The notes under the pieces: model-generated
What the model saw: only the letters and a program-made list of their open reading frames with translations
What the model was told of the DNA's origin: nothing
The model's database searches: none
Assembly (NCBI GenBank): GCA_964495555.1
Contig: CAZBWA010000011.1
Coordinates: 1 to 34,858, forward strand
Source: VGCC01 sp964495555
Lineage (GTDB): Bacteria > Actinomycetota > Actinomycetes > S36-B12
Direction of reading: 5' to 3'
DNA: 34,858 nucleotides
Shown: piece after piece, positions 29,574 to 34,858 of the stretch
Position numbering within the stretch: position 1 is the stretch's first letter
Layout: each line of letters begins with the position of its first letter
Translations under genes and position numbers: made by a program

Positions 29574-29610
29574 ACGAAGCCCTGACCGCCCTTGGGCGGC
29601 GGGGCTTCCG
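29574..29610. terminator. Bidirectional terminator between the orphan gene and xthA
   Basis: GAAGCCC (29576-29582) and CCGCCC (29586-29591) pair with GGGCGG (29594-29599) and GGGCTTC (29602-29608), with small internal bulges and a TT loop. It ends 1 base before the xthA stop, so it could serve both strands. Confidence 0.6.
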
Positions 29611-30444
29611 TCATTGGAAGTCCACGACGAGTGGGGCGTGATCGCTCCACCTCTCGGCATACGACGCAGCCTTACCCACGGTCGCGGTCCTTGCCCGGGC
29701 CGCGAGCCCGGGTGTGGCCACCTGGTAGTCGATACGCCAGCCACCATCGGTGTCGAATCCGCGTCCCCGCCAGGACCACCAGGTGTAGGGCCCCGGCCCA
29801 GGACCGCCCAGGGCACGGCCCAGGTCCACCCACGGCGAGGAGAACCATCGGTCCAGGTAGGCCCGCTCCTCGGGCAGGAAGCCCGCCGCTGCGAGATTGC
29901 CTTTCCAGTTCTTGATGTCCACCTCGTGGTGGGCGATGTTGAAGTCGCCACAGACGAGTGCTTCGCGTCCGCTGCGCTTTGCACGTGTCGCCAGGGCCTT
30001 CATCCGTGCGTCCATCCCTTGGAGGAACGCGTACTTCTCGACCTGCTTGGGGGTATCGGCTTCGCCGGAGTGGATGTAGACGGAGACGACAGTGAGCGGT
30101 CCGAGGGGGGAGTCCACGTCGACCTCGATCCACCGCCCGAGGCCATCGACGTCATCAATGCGCACATGGTCACGCACCGCGGTGAAGGGAAGAGAACTGA
30201 CGATCGCCACCCCCGCCCGGCCGAGCTGTGGGGCCTCTGTGTGGGCCACGTGCCAGGTCTCGAACGGTGTTCCGGCGAGGGTCTCGGTGACTTGGGCATC
30301 GGTGGCCCGCACCTCCTGCATGCAGATCATGTGCGGCGTCGCCGCATGAAGCCACTCCAGTCCTCCTCGGCGGGCAGCGGCTCGGATTCCGTTGAGGTTG
30401 ATCGTGATCACGCGGAAAGAGGCTTTACGGGGCACGGCGAGCAT
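29611..30444 (-). CDS. xthA: Exodeoxyribonuclease III
   Basis: About 277 residues. AP-endonuclease fold with MQEVRAT (metal Glu), GDFNIAHHEVDIKNWKGN (catalytic Asp/Asn), WRIDYQVATP and the terminal SDHAPLVVDF (catalytic His). It repairs abasic and 3'-blocked DNA. The start is uncertain: ATG 30444 is used here, but GTG 30435 and the later GTG 30411 (VITINLNGIRAAARRG) also give normal N-termini. It is the last gene of the ABC/GMC operon, only 9 bases after the GMC stop, although nothing links DNA repair to that operon functionally. Confidence 0.93.
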   Translation of the reverse strand: MLAVPRKASFRVITINLNGIRAAARRGGLEWLHAATPHMICMQEVRATDAQVTETLAGTPFETWHVAHTEAPQLGRAGVAIVSSLPFTAVRDHVRIDDVDGLGRWIEVDVDSPLGPLTVVSVYIHSGEADTPKQVEKYAFLQGMDARMKALATRAKRSGREALVCGDFNIAHHEVDIKNWKGNLAAAGFLPEERAYLDRWFSSPWVDLGRALGGPGPGPYTWWSWRGRGFDTDGGWRIDYQVATPGLAARARTATVGKAASYAERWSDHAPLVVDFQ

Positions 30445-30453
30445 CCTGCCAAG

Positions 30454-31962
30454 TCATGCAGCCGCCGACCAGTCGACCTCGGCTGCCACGCGCAGCGCCT
30501 GCGCCGCAATCGTCATAGCGGGGTTCTGCGCACCGCTGGAGGGGAAGAACGAGGAGTCGACGACGAACAGATTGGCCACGTCATGTGCCCGACACCAGGG
30601 GTCCAGCACGCTGGAATGGGGGTCGTCACCTGCGACGGCGGTGCCGCACATGTGACTGTTCATGTCGATCGTGAAGCGCTGCTCGAACACGCCCGGATAA
30701 CCCGCGTGCCGGAAGATCGATTTTGCACGTGCGAGCAACTTCTCGTGACGGTCGTAGTTGGTGCGCCGCCACCGAACGACGATCCCGCCCCGCTGATCGA
30801 GCGTGATCCGGTTATCGGGATCTGGGAGATCCTCGCTCATCACGAGGAGCTCGACGCTGCGATCCGCAAATCTGTTGAGGACCGCCTCGGGCACCCTCGT
30901 CGCGTGGGTCTTCATCATCGACCCCTGCACCTTGCCGATCAGCTGCAGCGTCCCGCCCGCGACCCCGTCTCCAAGATCCTCGTAGAAGTCGTTCACCGCG
31001 GCGGTCTTCTGGAACACCACATCGTTGAGGCGGAAGGGGGCGACCGCCGCGATATGCGTGTTGTTGTGCACCATGTAGTTGCGCCCGACCAATCCCGTGG
31101 AATTTGCCAGTCCCCCCGGGTGATGGTCGTCGAACGACCTCAGGAGCAGGGCGGCCGAGTTAGCAGCACCCGCCGACAGCACGAAGACGCCGCCGGTGAT
31201 GCGCACGGGCTCCTCCTCCCGCAGGCCCTCCAGTGCCACCACGCGACCGCCATCGGACACCAACCGCTGCACCGTCACTCCCTCGAGCAATCGCGCGTAT
31301 CCCGAGTCCAGGGCCGGGCGCAAGGCACAGACCTCGGAGTCCGACTTCGCCCACACCTGACACGGGAAACCGTCGCATGTGGCGCAGCGAAGACAGGACC
31401 CTCCCTCGCGCAGATCCACCCCCATCGACGTGGCGCCCGGATGGAGCCCCTGCGCACGCAGGCGCCCGAGGAGGTCCTCGACGTAGGGCTCGTGAGCGAG
31501 TGCGGGATACGGATAGGGACGGCTCCGCCACGGTGCGAACGGATCGGAACCATCTCCGTGGACCCGATAGAGGTCCTCGGCATCGCAGTAATAGGGCTCG
31601 AGATCGGCATACGCGAAGGGCCAGGCCGGTGAGAGCCCGCTCGGATACCTCCGCTCAGCGAAATCCGATTCGCGCAATCTCGGGAGACTCGATCCATAGA
31701 CCTTCGTGTTCCCACCGACGACATAGTGGACGCCAGGTGAGAAGGGTTTCCCCTCGGGCGTCGTCCACTTCTCCGCGGGCTTGTAGCGCCGGTCGACGAA
31801 CACCGCGCGTGGATCCCAATTCTGCGGTTCACGCGGGAGCGCATGCCCGCGTTCGATGACCAGACAGTCGATCCCACGCCGGGCGAGACCCCATGCCAGG
31901 GTCGCACCACCCATGCCGCTTCCTACGATGACGACCGACGCTTGGTCGGTCGATCCGGTCAC
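30454..31962 (-). CDS. GMC-family FAD oxidoreductase with an extra four-cysteine motif
   Basis: 502 residues, no signal peptide. FAD-binding VVIVGSGMGGATLAWGLARRG (10-30) followed by VIERG, and the C-terminal GMC part with NSHMCGTAVAGDDP and the active-site GAQNPAMTIAAQAL (the His and Asn positions of the HxH/HxN pair). Between the domains, C-x2-C-x2-C-x4-C (Cys190, 193, 196, 201, in SCLRCATCDGFPC) followed by WAKSD is unusual in GMC enzymes and ferredoxin-like; it occurs in a subset of actinobacterial relatives. Its job may be a metal or iron-sulfur site (inference). The donor substrate is unknown. The GTG start overlaps the permease stop (GTGA). Confidence 0.87.
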   Translation of the reverse strand: MTGSTDQASVVIVGSGMGGATLAWGLARRGIDCLVIERGHALPREPQNWDPRAVFVDRRYKPAEKWTTPEGKPFSPGVHYVVGGNTKVYGSSLPRLRESDFAERRYPSGLSPAWPFAYADLEPYYCDAEDLYRVHGDGSDPFAPWRSRPYPYPALAHEPYVEDLLGRLRAQGLHPGATSMGVDLREGGSCLRCATCDGFPCQVWAKSDSEVCALRPALDSGYARLLEGVTVQRLVSDGGRVVALEGLREEEPVRITGGVFVLSAGAANSAALLLRSFDDHHPGGLANSTGLVGRNYMVHNNTHIAAVAPFRLNDVVFQKTAAVNDFYEDLGDGVAGGTLQLIGKVQGSMMKTHATRVPEAVLNRFADRSVELLVMSEDLPDPDNRITLDQRGGIVVRWRRTNYDRHEKLLARAKSIFRHAGYPGVFEQRFTIDMNSHMCGTAVAGDDPHSSVLDPWCRAHDVANLFVVDSSFFPSSGAQNPAMTIAAQALRVAAEVDWSAAA

Positions 31963-32807
31963 GACAGGATGTCCTTCCTTTCGAACTTGAACACGGCGAT
32001 GCCCACGAGCACGACGAAGACTGCCACGTTGTAGGCGAGCCCGATGGCCATTTGGTCCCAGACGATGACCGAGCCGAGGGCATCGGCCCAGGCGCCGCCG
32101 TAGTCAGTGGGGAGCAGGCGTCGGAGGGAGCCCAGGGCCTCGATGGCGTCAAGGATGTTCGCGAAGATCACGATGACCACGGCCGCACCCACCGCCCCCA
32201 ATGGCACATCCGTGGACACGCTGGCGAGGAAGGCGATCCCCGCCGGGACGAGCAGCGTCACCGCGATGTAGCCGGTAATGACGGCAAGTCGCACCGTGGA
32301 CTCCCCAGCGCTGAGCGTGCCCCCCAGCGGACTGGCCAAGGGAGCGCTCCCGAACGCGACCAGGCCTAGCAGGAACGACGCGAGGACGAGGACCAGCAGC
32401 ACCGCAAGGGTCAAGAGAAGCCCGACGACCAATTTCACGAACAGGAATCGGCGACGAGGAACGGGCGCCACGAGTAGGTAGCGCATCGTTCCCCAGGAGG
32501 CCTCGCTGGCCACGGTGTCTCCCAGGAACATCGCAGCAAGAATCACCAGGAGGAAGGCGGACGAAAAGAGCAGCCCGCTCACCGCGAAGTTCCACGGGCC
32601 GGATGCCAAGAGACCGAAGACATCGAGGTCTCCATCGGCTAGTCCACCACGGCCGCTGGAGGACGGACCGAACTTGACAGCGAGCACCACGATGATCGGG
32701 AGTGCGATGACGAGTGCGAAGGCGACGGCTGTGCGACGCCGCCGCAGCTGACGGATCAGCTCCACACGGATACTGAGGGTCTTCTGCGCCGAGTACTGCT
32801 CCATCAT
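31959..32807 (-). CDS. ABC-2 type transporter permease
   Basis: 282 residues. Six membrane helices are visible: about 27-46 (TAVAFALVIALPIIVVLAVKF), 70-95, 120-145 (FVKLVVGLLLTLAVLLVLVLASFLLGLVAF), 173-193, 200-220 (VPLGAVGAAVVIVIFAN) and the last at 255-275 (AYNVAVFVVLVGIAVFKF). The arrangement, with a cytoplasmic start carrying a basic RRRRTAVA, fits an ABC-2 permease of the DrrB/YhaP kind. It is coupled to the upstream fusion by ATGA overlap, so the fusion's ATPase domain is very likely its motor. Confidence 0.85.
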   Translation of the reverse strand: MMEQYSAQKTLSIRVELIRQLRRRRTAVAFALVIALPIIVVLAVKFGPSSSGRGGLADGDLDVFGLLASGPWNFAVSGLLFSSAFLLVILAAMFLGDTVASEASWGTMRYLLVAPVPRRRFLFVKLVVGLLLTLAVLLVLVLASFLLGLVAFGSAPLASPLGGTLSAGESTVRLAVITGYIAVTLLVPAGIAFLASVSTDVPLGAVGAAVVIVIFANILDAIEALGSLRRLLPTDYGGAWADALGSVIVWDQMAIGLAYNVAVFVVLVGIAVFKFERKDILS

Positions 32808-34858
32808 CGATCCCCCTCCTGCAACGGACCAGCGTTGACGAGGTGGTCGGATCCGACGAGGTCCATGAACACGTCCTCGAGTTGCTGACCACTACGTCCC
32901 GCGAGCAGTTCAGCGACCGTCCCCGTGGCCGCCACGGTTCCTCGGTGCATCACGACCACGTAGCTACAGGTTTGCTCGACCTCGCCCAGAAGGTGCGACG
33001 ACAGAATCACGGTGCGCCCGTCCTTCGCATATTCGCGGAGCACCTGGCGCATCTCGCGGATCTGGGGCGGATCGAGTCCGTTGGTGGGCTCGTCCAGGAG
33101 CAGGATGTCCGGCATACCGAGCATCGCCTGCGCGATGCCCAAACGCTGCTTCATCCCCTGGCTGTAGGTGCGCACCTTCCGGTCGATCGAGGTTCCGAGA
33201 CCCGCGATCTCCAGAACCTCGGCCATGTAGGGCTCCCCCGAGCGACCACTGGCTCGCCAGTAGAGATCGAGGTTCTCCCGCCCCGAGAGGTGCGGCAGAA
33301 ATCCCGGGCCCTCCACGAACGCTCCGATGCGCGAGAGGACGGGTGCCCCCGGGGTGACGCGCTCGCCGAAGACGAACACGCTGCCCTCCGTGGGCCGGAT
33401 CAAGCCCATCGCCATGCGCATCGTCGTCGTCTTGCCCGCGCCATTGGGGCCGAGGAGTCCGAGGACCACGCCGCGGGGCACGGTGAAGTCCACCCCCGCC
33501 ACAGCGCGAACGCCCTTGCCGAATTGCTTGACCAGTCCCTCGATCACGAGCGGACTCTCCGCGAGATCGGGGCGCGCTGCGACTCCGCGTGCGTGGGGAC
33601 GGAGGAGTCGGAGAGCGATCGCGACCGCGACGATCACGCCGAGGGCGATGAGCGGCCAGGCCCAGGCGGGGAGCCCGGCGGAACTTCCGGTCATCCCGAC
33701 CTCCGGGACTGCGAGGACGGGGTCGGCGAGTGCCACGGTGTAGACAGCGGGATCGCTGGGCATGCGGAAGGCCTGGTCGGTGGTGTTCACGGTGACGACG
33801 AGTCGGTCACCCGCGGCGACCTCCGCGACGATGGCGGGCAATTCGATGTCGACGCGCTGGGGGGTCGGACCAACCGCGACGTTCACCGGTGCGATGAGTC
33901 CATTGGGCAGCAGCAGCGCCCCCGCCCCGGTCTGGATGCGTAACCCCACGAAGAGCGTTGCCGTACGCGCGACATCACTGGTCACCTCGAGACTGACCCG
34001 CGAGGCTCCGATGATGCGCAGTGGTGACTCCAGGGGCTCCGAGACGAACTGGGCGCTCTGGTTCGGCGCGACGCGCGTGTCCAGCAACGAGAGCAGGCCG
34101 CCCAAGGAACCGATGCCCGGCAGGGAACTGACGGCTGCGGGCACCCCGCCGGCCGGGGCGAGGATCCGCTGGGGCTCACCCGCGATGGTGACGGAGCGCT
34201 CGGAGTCCCCCGCGAGACCCGGGTAGCGGGGGCTCGTCAGGACTTCGACCGTGTCCGACTCGCGATCGTCGAGAGCGGAACTCGCCACAAGCGATGCTTC
34301 GAAGTCCGTGGACACCGCAGGGCCGCCGGCGAGGTACTCCTGGAACCACGCACGGGTCAGGGCGGTGAGGCGCACGGATTCATCGGCACCGCCGTCGTGA
34401 CCCTGGGCATGCCACACCACCTTGACCGGGGTGTCGGGGTTCGCCGCACGAATCTGCTCAGCATTCGCATTCACCTGCTGGAGCGGAAAGAGCGAGTCAG
34501 CTTGGCCACCCCCCAGCAGCGTCGGGACGGTGATCCGGTCAGTGACGCTCGCGGGAGAGGACTGCCGCATCAGCGCGCGGGATGCCTCCGTCGGCTTCCC
34601 CGTGGTCGCAACTTCGGTGTAGGCGGCGCACCACTCCGGAGAGAACCTCCCACACAGGTCGGCCTGACCCGGTGGTGAGTCCAGCCCGGAGCTGAAGAAC
34701 ACCGACGTCCACAGTTGCTTATAAACACCTGGTTCCCGAGCATCGACCATGCTCTGCCCGAACAGCGAGGACTCCAAGTCGTTCCAGGTGATATCAGCTG
34801 CCACCGCATCCACGCGGTCGTCGTACCCGGCGAGCATCAGCGAGAGCGCACCACCGTA
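32804..34858 (-). CDS. Fusion of an extracellular CocE/NonD-type hydrolase with an ABC transporter ATPase (5' end cut by the window edge)
   Basis: About 684 residues are visible; the start lies beyond 34858. Numbering from the first Met (34837): the rest of an X-prolyl-peptidase/CocE-type alpha/beta-hydrolase domain begins YGGALS (the serine of the S-Y-G-G elbow would be just off the window), with the triad Asp in GGGQADSLFP (113) and His in WHAQGHDGG (147). The C-terminal galactose-binding-like sandwich covers about 260-375. A single membrane helix is at 391-410 (AWPLIALGVIVAVAIALRLL). The rest (428-660) is an ABC ATPase: Walker A GPNGAGKTT (463-471), signature YSQGMKQRL, Walker B ILLLDEPTNGLD, H-loop SSHLL. 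The single helix puts the hydrolase outside and the ATPase inside, so one polypeptide couples the two compartments. The next gene is the permease. Confidence 0.9.
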   Translation of the reverse strand, partial: YGGALSLMLAGYDDRVDAVAADITWNDLESSLFGQSMVDAREPGVYKQLWTSVFFSSGLDSPPGQADLCGRFSPEWCAAYTEVATTGKPTEASRALMRQSSPASVTDRITVPTLLGGGQADSLFPLQQVNANAEQIRAANPDTPVKVVWHAQGHDGGADESVRLTALTRAWFQEYLAGGPAVSTDFEASLVASSALDDRESDTVEVLTSPRYPGLAGDSERSVTIAGEPQRILAPAGGVPAAVSSLPGIGSLGGLLSLLDTRVAPNQSAQFVSEPLESPLRIIGASRVSLEVTSDVARTATLFVGLRIQTGAGALLLPNGLIAPVNVAVGPTPQRVDIELPAIVAEVAAGDRLVVTVNTTDQAFRMPSDPAVYTVALADPVLAVPEVGMTGSSAGLPAWAWPLIALGVIVAVAIALRLLRPHARGVAARPDLAESPLVIEGLVKQFGKGVRAVAGVDFTVPRGVVLGLLGPNGAGKTTTMRMAMGLIRPTEGSVFVFGERVTPGAPVLSRIGAFVEGPGFLPHLSGRENLDLYWRASGRSGEPYMAEVLEIAGLGTSIDRKVRTYSQGMKQRLGIAQAMLGMPDILLLDEPTNGLDPPQIREMRQVLREYAKDGRTVILSSHLLGEVEQTCSYVVVMHRGTVAATGTVAELLAGRSGQQLEDVFMDLVGSDHLVNAGPLQEGDR

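Noticed and set aside
29614..31632. Open frame of about 670 codons on the plus strand
   Set aside because: Antisense to xthA and the GMC gene, both of which have clear motifs.
1..34858. CRISPR arrays, tRNA genes, insertion sequences, prophage or integration sites
   Set aside because: No regularly spaced repeats, cloverleaf sequences, transposase motifs or att-like duplications were seen.

Overview
The window is a gene-dense, high-GC stretch of chromosome from a member of the Actinomycetota, most likely class Actinomycetes. The evidence is the set of lineage-typical proteins: a Kgd-type 2-oxoglutarate decarboxylase with a fused acyltransferase domain, a WhiB1-type Fe-S protein, a PdtaS-type histidine kinase, a TB7.3-type biotin/lipoyl carrier, a nickel superoxide dismutase with its maturation protease, a SigF-family sigma factor and a fused F420-synthesis protein (FbiC). 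I cannot name the genus. I see no tRNA or rRNA genes, insertion sequences, phage genes or CRISPR array.

Layout. 1-230 is the 5' end of tgt (minus strand). 231-709 holds a probable stand-alone structured RNA (about 377-615) ending in a 14-bp terminator hairpin. 710-8053 holds envelope and housekeeping genes: a secreted Tap-type peptidase, a PAC2 protein, a DUF697-type GTPase with a small membrane protein, an SLT lytic transglycosylase, an L,D-transpeptidase with a thioesterase, and an SDR. 8119-11918 is kgd plus a 58-residue conserved partner. 11915-13672 is an oxidoreductase, sodX and sodN. 13742-15340 is an acetyltransferase / RsbW-like protein / sigma-factor operon. 15325-21927 includes a lipid kinase and a block (whiB1, pdtaS, biotin carrier, SRAP, aroA, rsgA) that matches the gene order I know from Mycobacterium tuberculosis Rv3219-Rv3228, but lacks sigH and its anti-sigma gene. 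21911-23159 is a DUF2231-like membrane protein and hisN. 23149-29194 is a minus-strand run: an MBL-fold/rhodanese sulfur-detoxification protein, fbiC, an AA_synth-family protein, an EthD-family protein and a cytochrome P450. 29195-29378 is an unusually AT-rich, palindrome-packed regulatory region serving that run and a 54-residue orphan gene. 29611 to the end is an operon of a hydrolase-ABC ATPase fusion (cut by the window edge), an ABC-2 permease, a GMC oxidoreductase and exonuclease III.

Two architectural features stand out. First, at least twelve genes have a TAnnnT -10 box ending 5-7 bases before the start codon, which predicts leaderless mRNAs. Three divergent gene pairs are driven from intergenic gaps of only 31-47 bp built from two such boxes. 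Second, seven of the eight convergent gene pairs overlap at their 3' ends, three of them in a CTAA or CTAG tetranucleotide that serves both stop codons, leaving no room for a terminator between them.

The least ordinary loci are the unidentified structured RNA (377-615), the palindrome-covered promoter of the 54-residue orphan gene (29287-29543), a CsoR/CstR-like operator in front of the rhodanese gene (29221-29236), the F420/P450/AA_synth/EthD operon, and the hydrolase-ABC ATPase fusion at the right end.
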